Shown here: one piece after another, positions 12,825-24,863 of the stretch
Numbering within the stretch: the stretch's first letter is position 1
How the letters are laid out: the number at the start of each line of letters is the position of its first letter
Assembly (NCBI GenBank): GCA_016617785.1
Contig: JADILM010000003.1
Coordinates: 186,001-250,000 of the forward strand
Length of the DNA stretch: 64,000 nucleotides
Reading direction: 5' to 3'
From: Sporobolomyces roseus
Lineage: Eukaryota; Basidiomycota; Microbotryomycetes; Sporidiobolales; Sporidiobolaceae
Notes under the pieces: model-generated
What the model was told of the DNA's origin: nothing
Database searches by the model: none
What the model saw: only the letters and a program-made list of their open reading frames with translations
Made by a program: the position numbers and the translations under genes

Positions 12825-15287
12825 TTACTTGGAGAAGGGAAGACGGAGAGCGAAACGGCTCGACGATTTCGGTGAAACAGACTCGTCGAATTTGCCATCT
12901 TCTGCGTTCTCGACCTCCTTGAGAGTTTGGTCGTCGGTGAGCTTGACCCATTGGAGGCAAAGTGCGAGGAGAAGTCCAACGACGGCGAGACAAGTACCGG
13001 TGATTGAGAGAACGCGCTGTAGAAGAGGAGCAAAGAGCGTCAATACACGAGAGAAGACACAGAAGATCAATCACCGAAAGGGACTCACTTGAGTCTCTCC
13101 GTGAGCACGAGCCATAGCCTCTCGTACGGCAGTACCAGGAGGGTAAGTCTTGAGGAGACCGATAGGGTTAGCGTAAGCTTTGGCAGCGATAGCAGGGTCG
13201 GCGATGTAAGCGTTCATCTTTGCTGGGACGAGGTTGGTCCAGATACCTCCTCCGATAGCTGATCCGACACCTTGAGAGAGGTAGAAGACGACGAGGTAAC
13301 TGGCAGTGATGGCACCGAGATCTGTAGCGGACGATCGAACGAATGAGTCAGTCATTGCTCAAGAAGGAGTCGAGTGGCCTGTCGAAAACTCACGTTCGTG
13401 CTTGGTGACGGATTGAATGCAAGCTTGAAGAGGGAAACTGATAGCTCCGACACCGAGACCACGAACGACTTGGACAGCGGCGAGATCTCCTTGCGATGCT
13501 CCAGCTCCACGGTAACGGATCATGAGACCGAATGCGAGAATCTCGACACAGAATCCGTAGATGACGATAGGTTTGAGGTAACGGAGGTAGCGAGCGACGA
13601 TTCCCGAAAAGGCGGCAGTGAGAGTCGAGACGAATCCAGCGAGCGAAGTGATACGAGTTGCTGAAAGAGTGGTTTGATCGGCAGCGACGAGGAGGTAGGT
13701 GTAGCTGCAAACAAACAAACTGAGTCAGCAAAGATACGAAGGAGCACTGAGATCTCATGAGAACTCACAAGTAGGATCCGATGACTCCACCAGCTGCTGG
13801 GTGGACAATTGCGATGAGGAAGCAGACAACGACGGTACGGTTGGTGAGAAGGGTGAAGGGAATCAAAGGGTGACGAGCGACGAATCTTTCCCAAAGTCCG
13901 AATGCAACGACACAGACTCCTCCAACCGTAAGGAGCGCAATACAGTGCGCGTCACTCCAGTGAGATCCCTTTCCGTTGGCGATGGTGACAGTGACGAGAA
14001 TCATACCGAAACCGGCGACGAAGAGGAGAAGTCCGAAGAGATCGAGTTGCCAGAAGATGGACTGAGTCTTTTGCCAGAGAGTGCGTCGAGGGCGGTGAGA
14101 TTCGTCGTGCTTGGTCGAGAAGACCGACTTGACCTTGTCACCGACCGAACGTTGAGGAGTTTGTTCGACGTCTCCTGCCTCCTTCTTCGATTTGCGCATT
14201 CCGATACCGAGAGTGAGCATGACTGGGATCGTGAGAACAGGGGTCATGATGGCGAACATTCCTAAAAGAAGTGATCGAGGTTGCAGGTGAGAAAACAAGC
14301 AATAGGAGCGAAACGGAGGAGAGAAAACGAAAAGGGAGCTTACCCATTCCCCACCTCCATCGACTAGCGGTCTCGTTGGCAGCACCCAGGATCGATTGAG
14401 TAACGTTTCCACTGATCCAGACGTTGATGACACCGGGAATCGAGGGGAAGATGGACCAGAAGAGACGGTTGCGAAGGGAAGAAATATCGGCGATGATGAT
14501 GTTTTGTAGCAAGAACAATCCAGTGATACCGAGGCTAGATACGAGAGGCAGTGTCAGTCTCGGTGCTGCGAAAGGGGAGAAAGGGGAGATCGACACGGCG
14601 AGAATGGGAAAGCTCGCAAGATCGAGAGAAAGTCTCAACTGACATGTAGATACTGTTTCCGACGGCGTAAGCGTAGATGGATGGTGCAGCCGCAGCGATG
14701 GCTCTCCCTACTGCGTAGAGTACCATGCATAGGAAGTAAGCCTCAAGACGACCGAAGTAATCGGCAATCTTAGCGATGGGAGGCTGCGACACGGCCTGTA
14801 TGACAGTACGAGGTACGTTAGTAAGGGAAAGGGAGCGACGGCGACGGCGGCGAGAAAGGAGCGAAGTGATAGTGGAGGAATGAGAGAGGAGGAAGCGAAA
14901 CTAACTTGGAAAACTGATTTGATACTGCTGATGGTGGTAAGGGTGGAATGAGCGGAGAATGATACGGAAGTAGCAGCAGTGATGTATGAGCTCGTCGTGT
15001 ATTGATCTCTGTTCAAATCGGCGACGACCGGTTAGCTCGAAACAGCGACGGAGAAAAAGAGGAACTATCGGAACTTACAAACTCATCACATAGGCCAAGA
15101 CGGTGAAAGCGGTATAGAGACAGATGCGATACTTGGTCGACATCCTCTTGTTCAACTGCTCCATCTGCCTGACTCCCTTGGAGACAGGCTCGACGACAAC
15201 GGAGGGTTCCGGCGAGTTGAAATCATCATGCTTCTCCATGTCATCTGTGTGTGAGGATGATGATGTACGTTGTGGTGAGGTAGCCAT
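12825..15287 (-). CDS. Siderophore-iron transporter (major facilitator superfamily, SIT/ARN type)
   Basis: Eight exons: 15079..15287, 14906..15008, 14644..14795, 14344..14534, 13769..14261, 13394..13704, 13089..13321, 12825..13016; 627 aa. After an acidic cytosolic N-terminus the protein has about 14 hydrophobic segments. The first leads into YVMSLDQYTTSSY, and PIAKIADYFGRLEAY marks the conserved loop after the second. A charged loop (MRKSKKEAGDVEQ) divides the halves. The late block SYLVVFYLSQGVGSAIGGG is typical of the SIT family. These proton symporters import ferric siderophores; the exact substrate cannot be told. No siderophore-synthesis gene is nearby. The upstream GATA site fits iron-dependent repression known for other basidiomycete SIT genes. 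Confidence 0.92.
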
Positions 15288-15393
15288 GTCGAAATGGGCG
15301 ATGGACGAGGAGAGATTGGAAGAGATCAGATGGGAGAGGATAAGATGGGAAGAAGAGAGGAGGGAGCTTGAAAAAAAAAGAGGGCCACTCGTC

Positions 15394-15399
15394 TGATAA
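15394..15399 (+). promoter_or_regulatory. Candidate GATA-factor site upstream of the siderophore transporter
   Basis: TGATAA lies 107 bases before the start codon. It matches the HGATAR consensus bound by fungal iron-responsive GATA repressors (the SRE/Urbs1/Cir1 group). A single six-base match can occur by chance. Confidence 0.35.
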
Positions 15400-16720
15400 A
15401 ATCTTTTTCGTGATCCAGCGATGGTAGTGCCGAGCCCGCATTGAGAGCCGACGCTAGAAATCCTTTCCTTCCGAAAACCTGGAGTTGAAAAGTGCCTTGA
15501 AAAACCTTCGCAAGCTCCTGCTTCATTGCGAAAGTCCTGCTACTACTTCCTGCTACCAAGCTGCTCATCTCAGCTCATGTCATGGGTGCGCTAGGGCGAA
15601 GAATCACTCACTCTTTGAGTGAAACCTACGTCAACGATGCTCAAAATTACGCAAATTGATTCAATTGCCGCCTGAAAATGACATTTTTCGCGGATGCGAG
15701 GAAAGGGTGAGACACGGATCAATCCGCTGAAATCTAATCCGACAAAGCCAAGCTTTGGGAGTCAGCGAGCACATTTCGCGAAAACACGAGAAAGTTTCCG
15801 AACTTCCCTTCTTTCTGCAAAGAGAGCCTGGCTACGATGCCACGCGCAACTGAGTCAATCCGGAGACAATCCGGAGAGGCAGGGAATGGCGAGAGTCCCG
15901 AATTCTGCCGAGTCCAGGGAATTCAGGGTTTCCAGAATTTGTCACTCGAGCTGCTGGAGTAGCCCGGCTGTCCTCTTGAGACCGCCTCCTGCGTCGCCAT
16001 CCCTCCGACATCACGAGCTGCCGCCATTCGAAGGATGTTGTGTACCGGAGTAATGACAACAGCGACTCGAATGCGAAAAGTTGAGGCTCAATCTTGCGAA
16101 AGCGCAAGCTGGATATGTGCTCTTCTCGTTGTCGCGAGAGCTCGTCTGCAGCCTGCGAATCAGTCACATAGGCGGTACAAAATCGGACAAAGGCCTTTCC
16201 AGAGTTGAGGACGAGTTGTAGGCGACGAAACCGCCTCGAGCTCGATTTGCGAAGAGACCGGAACCTAGTTCGAACCGGTCCACGTTTCGCTGCGAGTGAA
16301 TTGGGGCGGATCAGAGCGTGTTGAGTAGTGATCTGTATCCGCCAAATGCGAACACAGGCGGGGAAAATGCCATTTTATCCTCCAGCGACGAGATTGTGCC
16401 ACATCCTCAGAATCCTTCAATTTACCTTTCAAAGTATAGCTCTATAGCTATCGAAAGGCTTGGTAGGGCTTTGGGACACTGCTTGTCGTCGCGAGCGTCA
16501 ACGACTCATGGGAAGAGAGATCGATTGTTTTCGAAAGTTGACGAAGCAGACATTTGCGGAGGACAGAGGCAGACATTCGAAGCGATTAAGACTAGTCATT
16601 CTGCTGAGCAAGTCAAGCCTGTTCGAACAGAGTGAGACGTAGGGGCGAACGAAGAGAGAAACTTTTTTTTTGGCTTTCATCTCGATTCAACTCTACAGAC
16701 GACTCAGAGCGACACAATCT
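15400..16720. other. Intergenic, about 1.3 kb, divergent promoter region
   Basis: It separates the start codons of the siderophore transporter and MPP10. No frame here joins into a recognisable protein. A TTGCGAAA motif occurs at 16094..16101. A pyrimidine-rich tract with a T run just before 16680 fits the MPP10 leader. Confidence 0.5.
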
Positions 16721-19683
16721 ATGCCTGGGATCAAGGTATCGCCGAACAAGGCAGCGCAGTCACCCAAGAAGAGTCCGAAACAGAAGGGAAAGCAAGTTCA
16801 ATCTCCGACTTCTTCCAAATCTCCATCAAAACAGCAACTACAACCTTCAGAGCAAGCTGAACAAGACGATAATGAACTGTTATCCCTCGCCAACCTAGTC
16901 GCACAGAATGCGCACCTCCTGGTGAGAGGGAGAGGAGATGCAGCTTTGGAAAATCAAGCAAGACAAGTAGTCAAACATAGCTTCGATAGAGGTGAGCACT
17001 CTCTCAAAGCATTCCCATGACCGAGTATAGGTACTAACACCTAACTCACAACTCGACAGCACTCGAATCGGAAGCTTCCTCTTTCCCTCATCTCTCCGCT
17101 CTGCTCGCCTCTCTTACTCCTTCCTCCGGTCCAACAACTCGCTCGGCAGCTCGCGCTACACCACAGGAGCCTACCGAGCCCGACTTTGAACTTACCGAGA
17201 CACCGATTCCCGAATTGACGATCGACGAAGGAATGGATGCTGAAATGGTTTGGGAACAGATGGAGTTGAGAGGACAAACTGTCGATCGCATGATGGAAGA
17301 AATGTTTGGTCAGGAGGAGGAGGAGGAAGATGAAGAAGAGGACGGAATGTTCGATGAAGGAGAAGGGAGCGAGGAAGATGAGATGGAGGGATTCGATATG
17401 ACCGCAGGAAGCGAGAGCGAGAATGACGAATTTGATGGTGAAGAAGAGGGAGAGTCTGAAGAAGCTGCAGAAGCCGAGTACTACCGTCGACTAGGCGAAG
17501 GCAAGGAGGAAGGTCTCGGTAGTGAAGATCCGTTATTCGATCTGAATGAGGACGAGGAGGGTTCGACAGCAGAGGGAGATGATGAGGATCCAGCGGAGGA
17601 TGCTCTCGCAGACGAGCAGAAAGGTCTGAGTCTCGACAACTTTGACGGAGAAGGCAAAGGAAAGCGTGCACGACCAACAAAACGGTTAGTCCCTTCGCAC
17701 TTTTCCCCGCTTCAAACTTCGTTTCTTCGAATCTGACCCACCATCTCTCTTCGCCTTGTAGCTCGACTGGTCCACCCTCCGCTGTCGACGACGACTTTTT
17801 CTCACTGCAAGATTTCCATGCCGCTGCCGACGAGGGAGAATTCGAAATGGCCAAGATGGTCCAGGGCGAGAGTGACGATGAAGACAGTGAGGGAGAGGAG
17901 GATGGAGGTATCGATTTGTTTGCGTCGATCGGTGAGAGTGAAGATGAGGATGCGGAGGAGGAAGAGGGGGACCTCGATGCTGGAGGTACGTTTTCTGCCT
18001 CAATGCACCATCGACCGAAAGCTGACACTCTTTGATGGATCTCTGCTCAGGCGTAATGTACAAAGACTTTTTCGATCCTCCACAACGACCACTCAAGAAA
18101 TCGAAACCTACTCCTTCGACTTCAAAAGCTAAATCTGAACTCAAACCTACTCCTGCCGACAAACCCGCCAAACGAGGGGTACGATTCTCGGAATCTGTCA
18201 AAGTCAAGACGATTCCTTCTCGTCATGACATCAAGATGGAATTGAAGAAGGGAAAGGGCAAAGCTATGACTGAGGAAGAGCTCGAGGAAGAGGTTACGAA
18301 AGAGCTGGTCGCTGCGAGCAGTGACGAGGAGGACGGAGGGGAATTCGACGAGGAGATGAGCTTCGAGGATGGAGACGAGGAAGAGTTGAGTTTACTGGAT
18401 AATGAGGATTTGATGGATGAAGATGAAGGTGAGAGCGAGCAAGGTAGTGATGGAGGTAGCGATGGCATAGAGGAAGGGCAGGAAGCTATCGAGCGATTCA
18501 AGTCGGAGCTGTTTGCTGACGAGGATGAAGAACGAGAAGATTCGAAGAGTGCGTTCTCTCCTCTTTCTCTCAGGTTCAATTGAACGAGTCACTGAACGAT
18601 CTCGCGACGTACAGCCAAGAACCTCTCAAAGTATGAACGACGACTGCTCGCACTCTCAGATCAAATCGCCGCTTTGGAACAACAAAACGTCGGACCGAAA
18701 GATTGGGCAACACTCGGAGAAGCTCAAAGTCGAGATCGACCAACGAACTCGCTACTCGACGAAGACCTCGAATTCGAGCGAATGGGCAAGTCTGCACCTG
18801 TCGTGACAGAGGAGACGACGAAGAGTATCGAAGATTTGATCAAACAGAGGATTCTTGACGTAAGCATCTCTCTCACGTCTCTTGCCTCGACTCAGCTAAT
18901 CGATCTTTATATAAATAGAACAACTTTGACGATGTTGAGCGGAGGAGAGCGGTCGATCCAAACGCATTCCTGCCGTCTCGCTACCTCGAGCTTCAAGACA
19001 GTCAATCGCAGAAATCGCTCGCCGAGATCTATGCTGAAGATTATGAAAAGTCTCGAGAGAAGGAGAGTGGAAGGAAGGTCACGAATGAACTCGACAAAGA
19101 CCTTGAGAAGAAACACGCCGAGATCGAAGAGCTGTTCGAAGAGCTCGCCGGGAAACTCGATGCTTTGTCGAATGCCCGATTCACGCCCAAAGCTGTACGT
19201 ATTTCGACTTATTCTGACACTGCTCTTCTGTACTCCATTCGCTGACAAGTCACCTCTCCGAAACAGCCCAAAGCATCGATCGAAACCGTTTCGAATCTCC
19301 CGTCAATCTCGATGGAATCCGCTCTTCCTACTACAAACTCGGCTTCTACTCTCCTCGCACCCGAAGAAGTCTACACTGCGGCGAAGCAACTCACCGCATC
19401 GGACAAATCTACTCTTACTCCCGCTCAAAAGAAGACGTTGCGACAGAAGGAACGAACCGAAAGGAAATCGGTTCACGACAAGGTCGACCGGATCAAGGAT
19501 GCCAAACTCAAGAAGCGAGGCATCAAGGGAGAGAAGGAGAAGGCGAGGGAACAGCTCGTTGGAACAAAGGGAGTCACGGTCATTGGAAAGGGAGGAAAGG
19601 AGGAGAAAGGTTCGAAGAAACGGAAACGAGGAGACGGAGATGGGAATACGGCGAACCCTACGAGTGTCGGACTCAAGCTGTAG
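16721..19683 (+). CDS. MPP10: U3 snoRNP-associated protein Mpp10
   Basis: Seven exons: 16721..16991, 17060..17684, 17762..17985, 18051..18548, 18615..18859, 18919..19194, 19267..19683; 851 aa. Mpp10 scaffolds the Imp3/Imp4 part of the nucleolar small-subunit processome. Family marks include VMYKDFFDPP; SKYERRLLALSDQIAALE; and PKDWATLGEA, followed by RPTNSLLDEDLEFE. The C-terminal third ends with YAEDYEKSRE, TPAQKKTLRQKERTERK and a basic tail. Several long Glu/Asp-rich stretches between about 195 and 600 are normal for the family. All six introns are short and in frame. The first ATG of the long open frame after the pyrimidine-rich leader is used as the start. Confidence 0.95.
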
Positions 19684-20699
19684 ATTGGGTTCTGTTTGTT
19701 CTGTTCTTTCGGCTCTCGTTCACTCTTGCTACACTTCGCATTGCATTTCTCTTCTCTTTCGTCTTTTTCGTTTCATCTCATAATCCTTTTGCGCTCGGGG
19801 ATGAGGCTAGCGTTTGCCCTTCTCATGCGAAATGAACCATCGTTCGCGCCACGAAGCGTCACAAAGCAACGAGTACTCTATCGCTAGTCGCAGAAAATGT
19901 AAAATCGGAAGAAACGCTCGCAAGCGATTGATTGCAGCATCATTAGGATCTCAAGGCCAGAGTCCTTCAATCTACGACAAATTCTCGTCCTGTATCTTCA
20001 CCCTACACTCTTCGTTGCTGCTTTCTCCCTCTTCCCATTTCGCTGCTGCGCTTTCGGACCATTTCTCCAGTAGTTTCCGCTCATCTTGGTCCCGGATTTC
20101 GGTCGACGTTCATGGACCGTAAGACGTGGCAATGGGCTTGTGATAGATGGCGAAGTTGTGCTTGAAGCAGTCGAAGCAGATGTCGGAAATTGCGAGTAGC
20201 GAGAGTCGACCACTTGGCGAGAATTCAACGTATCCCCTCTGTTGGACAATCATCATTCTCATTCCTTGTACACTGCTCTCCTCTCTCGCTCATCCAATTG
20301 TGCCTCCATCCAAGATTCAAGTGACGCGTTGTCTCCCTTTTTTCCACTTGATCACCATTCTCTGTAGTGACCAGCCCGTATCAAACACTCTGTCCCGTTT
20401 GATTCCCTTGCTCCCCATTTGCTGCCATCATAAAGTTGCTTGGAATTGAAGTAGTGAAGGTTTAGAAGCTTGGACAAAGACGAGGAGGAGAGGGTGAACA
20501 ATCGGAGCTGGAATCGAAGTGAGCTTGGCGGGAACTGAAAGAGGACAGGTAGAGTAGGCTGAGAGAGTAAGGTGAATGGACGAGAGAGAGATAGAGAGTA
20601 GAGTTGATGAGATTGGAATTTGAGGAATTTTAGGAGGGAAAAAACCGAGCGCTCCAATCTCTCCCTTCTCTCTTCGTTGCAGAGGACTTTCTTGTAGCC
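19684..20699. other. Intergenic, about 1 kb, RPL13 upstream region
   Basis: It holds the MPP10 trailer and the RPL13 promoter and leader. Just before the ATG the sequence is pyrimidine-rich (about 20655-20690), as is common for ribosomal protein genes. No other gene is supported. Confidence 0.5.
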
Positions 20700-21895
20700 A
20701 TGGGGTATGTACAGCTGTACTAAATACTACGAGTAGTACCTATGCTGACCTGTTCTCCTCTCCTCTCTCCAATTTCTGATCCTCAAATCTTCAACTTCTT
20801 CTCAATCCAAATATCAACTCATCAACTACTACCAACTCACTCTGCTTACTCGTTGGATGAATGGGATATAAAGATTCGCACACAACAAGTAGGTACATGC
20901 TCGAATCGATCCTCTATAGATTGAGAGAGGCGAATGGAGAGACATGCTAATTTACCCTTTCCCTGTCAAACAGCGTTCTCCACAGGAATCATTTCCGCAA
21001 GGATTGGCAATCCCGTGTCAAGACCTGGTTCGATCAACCCGGCAAGAAGCACTCTCGCCGCCTCCATCGCCAGGCAAAGGCCGTCAAGGCTGGACTCCGC
21101 CCTACTGAGCTCCTCCGACCCGCCGTTCGATGCCCTACCCAGCGTTACAACATGAAGCTCCGTGCTGGTCGTGGATTCACCAAGCAAGAGCTCGCTGCTG
21201 CCGGTGTTCGTCGCAAAGAGGCTCTCTCTCTCGGTATCCCCGTCGACCACCGTCGCCGCAACGCTTCCGAGGAGGGTCTCAAGATCAACGTTGAGCGTCT
21301 CCAAGCTTACAAGGGACGTCTCGTTGTCTTCCCCAAGAAGGCTGGTAAGGTCAAGAAGGGAGATACCGAGGTGAGTGTTCCAACTCGAAACTCCCTCTCT
21401 AGCCTGTACTCACCAGTCTCTCTCGTTCTATTCTATACTTCCAATCTATCAATCTACCAATACACCTCTCGACAATGCACTGAATCCCTCTCCGACTCGA
21501 AACCCACTCTCAACATTCTCGATTACCACTCCCCCTCGATTCTCCTTCATTCTTCTATCCAACCCTCCCCTTCCTGTTCCTCTCTCTCTCCTCTCAATCT
21601 TACAGGGTGCCGACAAGTCCACCGAGCGTGTCTCCAAGGTCTCCACCGCTTTCCCCATCCCCGCCGGTATCACCAACGAAGAGCCCCGCGAGATCACTTC
21701 GGACGAGAAGGACTTCTCTGCTTTCCGTGCTCTCCGTGTTGCCCGTTCGGATGCTCGTCTCGTTGGTGTACGTGCCGAGAGGAAGAAGAAGGCTGAGGAG
21801 GAGGAGGCTGCCAAGAAGAAGGTGAGTTGAAACTCGCCAATTTTTCTCACGACGAACGAAACTGACCCGAATTCGTTCTTCCTCTCTAATAGTAA
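20700..21895 (+). CDS. RPL13: 60S ribosomal protein L13 (eL13)
   Basis: Five exons: 20700..20704, 20874..20888, 20974..21370, 21606..21821, 21893..21895; 211 aa. The protein begins MGFAHNNVLHRNHFRKDW, as in other basidiomycete L13 proteins. It continues through KVRAGRGF-like MKLRAGRGFTKQELAAAG and VDHRRRNASEEGL, ending AAKKK. Exon 1 codes only ATG GG, exon 2 is a 15-nt microexon (residues FAHNN) with an unusual AAG acceptor, and the last exon starts with the stop codon itself. Without the microexon the conserved N-terminus would be missing. Codon use is markedly biased to C-ending codons (CTC, GTC, AAG), as expected for a highly expressed gene. No snoRNA was found in its introns. Confidence 0.95.
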
Positions 21896-22146
21896 ACGGT
21901 GTGATTCGCTCTCCCCCGTTTGGTTTCCCCTTTTGTGTTGCTTACTACCCCCCCAAATCCCTATTGCAACTTGAGTGTGGTTGTTCTCGGACAAAATTCA
22001 AAATTCCTAATTCTCTTGCTTTTGTCGCCCTTTATCTAGTTGGAACGAGAGAACCGTCGAGCATAGTTCAGAGTTCATAAATTCGCGAGGGAGTGGAGGT
22101 GCGTTGCGAAATTTATCGATAATTCCGCTCTTTCAAGTTGACCACA

Positions 22147-23016
22147 ATGTCAGAATTCACCTCTTCACCTTCGAGATCCTTCACGACTACAGCTGGAGAC
22201 GTAGCATGTTTATCGTACGAGGCTCTCAATCCTACTTCTATAGAAGCTAGTATGAGGAGTTCAAAGTCGGGAGCTATCAATCAATTCGTCAGTCACTCGC
22301 TCTCCGTAGGTGTGCCAAGCTGATACGAATGTGGGAAACCAGGTCGGATACACCAGGGACAACTTTCAAGGTGCGTTAGATCGCTCTCTTCGTGAATCCA
22401 ACCTTGATCATCCAACTTAATCGCTTATCGCTCTCCTCCCACAGGACGTCAAGTGACTCGTCTCGAATACGAAGCATATGTACCTCTCGCACTCAAGGCA
22501 ATGGTTTCGATACTTGAAGAAGCGAGAAGTCTTCCACCACCTCCTCCTCTCGAAGGTTCTCATCCTTGTTGTCCACCTCCCTCGTCGAATCTCTCGATCA
22601 CTCCCACATCTCAGACGACACGCCAACCCCTCCACGACCCCCACGATGCGACCTCTGAACTCACACCAGGCGACATTCCCAAAATCGAAATCAACCGAAT
22701 CTATCTCTCGCACCTCCTCGGCCCTTCACCTCCTCTCAACCCATCTATCGTGATTAGTGTCGCGTCACCTCATCGTCGAGAAGCTTTCTGGCTCACGGAA
22801 TGGTTACTCGAACGAGTGAAAGAACGGGTACCAGTTTGGAAACGAGAATATTACGCAGACGCCGATGAAGCTTTCATTGGACGGGATGGGGAGGGAATCG
22901 AAGGGAGAGGAGGCAGAAGTAGGGACGGGAGTGGGGGGGAAGGAGAGACTGAGGAAGGAAGGTGGAAAGAGAACTTTAAAGCGGAAAAAGTCGTTAGAAT
23001 CGAGAAGCTACCTTGA
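22147..23016 (+). CDS. Molybdopterin synthase catalytic (large) subunit, MoaE/MOCS2B type
   Basis: Three exons: 22147..22287, 22343..22370, 22445..23016; 246 aa. The enzyme transfers sulfur from the small subunit to precursor Z to form molybdopterin. Family marks are SGAINQFVGYTRDNFQG, RLEYEAYVPLALKAM, the Ser/Ala-rich strand VISVASPHRREAF and the active-site stretch VPVWKREYY. Two short introns fall within the TRDNFQG region and must be removed to read it. The protein is longer than bacterial MoaE (about 150 aa) because of a Pro-rich insert near residue 75-115 and a Gly/Glu-rich C-terminal tail. It supports enzymes such as nitrate reductase or sulfite oxidase, none of which lies in this window. 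Confidence 0.92.
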
Positions 23017-23833
23017 TGAGGGTTCGTGGGTGGATCATGGGACTTGGCCTGAGCATCGATTTGTGACGAAGCTACCGTCGTAGTACCTGTGTCTATTCGG
23101 AGGAGGACCACCGATGGAAGACGGCTACGAATCACGACGGTTTGCTCGCGACTTGAGAAACGATTCGACCTGGACCGTGTCGATTCCCTCGTCTCGGCGA
23201 CCGCACATCGGACAGCTTCTCATTCATGATCAGTCGAGGGCAATGATGGACTTTGATGACTTGTTTTCGCTCGTAAACTTCCTCGTGACTTTAAATTAGC
23301 GATCCTGCATATTCCCGGTTTCGATGACTTCCAGCGATAGATTCGTAGTACCATGCATTGTAGCCATAAGTCAAGATGAATTCGTTGTTGCGAAACTTGA
23401 GAGATGCTAATTTTTTTAGCGACTTGCGAAAAGTTTTGGGCAACCGTTCAGCGACCCGCCTCTTTCGTCCAGCCACCTTCAGAGAATTCCGAAAGATATA
23501 TGCTTCGGGCGCCCCTGTACTTTCGCTCCTGCTCCTGCTTTTGCTTCTCCACTCTCCCTCTTCGCTTCAGTCGTCCTCCTCTCTTTGCCCTTTCTACCTC
23601 TCGGCTCTATATACCAGACATCCATCACTTTACGACTAGCTCAGCTATTAACGACAACGTTCACGACCACCTAAACTCGACGTTTTAGCTCCGTCACATT
23701 CAAGTCAAGCCACCTTTTTTCATCGCATTTCCTGTGATACAGTGCGTCTCCCTCTATCCCATGCTCTCTCTGCAACGGACAGCTCATGCTATCGCAACAG
23801 TAACGCATCCTTAGACTCAAGGAACCCTTCAAG
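23017..23833. other. Intergenic, about 820 bp
   Basis: It contains TATATA at 23608..23613 (221 bases before the next ATG) and two TTGCGAAA motifs at 23388..23395 and 23424..23431. No gene is supported. Confidence 0.45.
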
Positions 23834-24863
23834 ATGCCTTCGACCTCATCTCGCACCACTCGTTCCTCAGCTGCGATCCGTTTCCCTTCTTCCAAGAACG
23901 CGCTAGCGACTACTCCCAAGTCTTCTTCTTCTTCCTCCACCTCCTCGAAACCCGACGCGATCACCCTCCTCTTTCGCCGAGAAGTCCAGTCTCTCCTTTC
24001 GACTCCCCCTACTCTCCCTTCTCACATTCCCGCCAACACTCCCGTCGAAGTCGTAGCATGCGTCGAACGTCTCTCACTCTCCGGCATTCAACAGAGTGTG
24101 CAACTGTGTCAAGCAGGAGAAGAAACTTGGGTGACGAGAACCGAAGGTGCTAGACAATACTTCCCTCGGGCAGGGAGAGTTCAAAAGAGGTTGAGGGGAA
24201 CAGAGGAGATGGAACAAGAAGATGAGGAACAGATGGACGAAGAGGTCGCTGTCGAGTCGCCAACGAGGAAGAAGAAATCGAAGAAGAGCCACTCTAGTCG
24301 ACAAGACCTCGAAACTCCCGACAACGACCGAGGCCGAGGAATCGCCACTTCTACTTCGTCCACCTCGAAACGGAACATTCTCGCAGCTCCCGAGAAGAAG
24401 AAGAAACATCGCAAGTCTCGACAAGCACTCTCGGGAGACGGTGGCAACTCGGATGACGGAGCTTCAACCGAAACTGAACAGTCCTATCTCGGTCGTACGC
24501 GCAGTGGTCGATCTCCAGCTATGTTGACGTCGATCGGAGAAGAAGGAGAGGATGCAACACAGCTAGGAAGAGGTCAAAGGAGATGTATTGGACGACGTAC
24601 CCCTCAAGCTTCTACTTCCGCAGGAGAGGGATTGCTCAAGGTTAAACACGAGGAAAGCGATGACTTGGCAAGTCTCTGCGGAGGGGTCGGAGGATTAGAA
24701 TTCAGGAGTACCGTCGATCCTGGTGAGTTTCCACACTCAGCCTGACAACATTGATGTTTCGACGTAACTGCTGCTGACGATCATCTCTACAGAATCGGAA
24801 TGCGAAGGATCTTCTGTCGTCGATGATCAAGATCGCAAGGGCAAAGGCAAAGCTCGTGCTTGA
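23834..24863 (+). CDS. Uncharacterised Ser/Lys-rich protein, probably nuclear
   Basis: Two exons: 23834..24722 and 24793..24863; 319 aa. I do not recognise the family. A Ser/Thr-rich N-terminus (1-35) precedes the only compact part (about 36-115: TLLFRREVQSLLSTPP, then VVACVERLSLSGIQQSVQLC and WVTRTEGARQYFPRAGR). The rest is disordered, with basic clusters such as RKKKSKK and KKKKHRK that look like nuclear localisation signals. The second exon ends in a Lys/Gly-rich tail. The intron has a GTGAGT donor and keeps frame. The compact N-terminal region is the part to use in a homology search. Nothing in the neighbourhood hints at a function. Confidence 0.7.

Noticed and set aside
16265..16285. GGTTCGAA word resembling a tRNA B box on the minus strand
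   Set aside because: The following bases do not match the CC of the consensus, and no acceptor stem or A box could be folded around it.
17192..18028. 278-residue open frame on the minus strand
   Set aside because: It lies antisense to the acidic stretch of MPP10. Glu/Asp codons read backwards give Ser/Leu/Pro-rich frames without stops, and there are no splice or family features.
20705..21605. Possible box C/D snoRNA in RPL13 introns
   Set aside because: GATGA-like and CTGA-like words exist in the first intron but in the wrong order (C-like box near the 3' end), and no paired C and D boxes with terminal stem were found.
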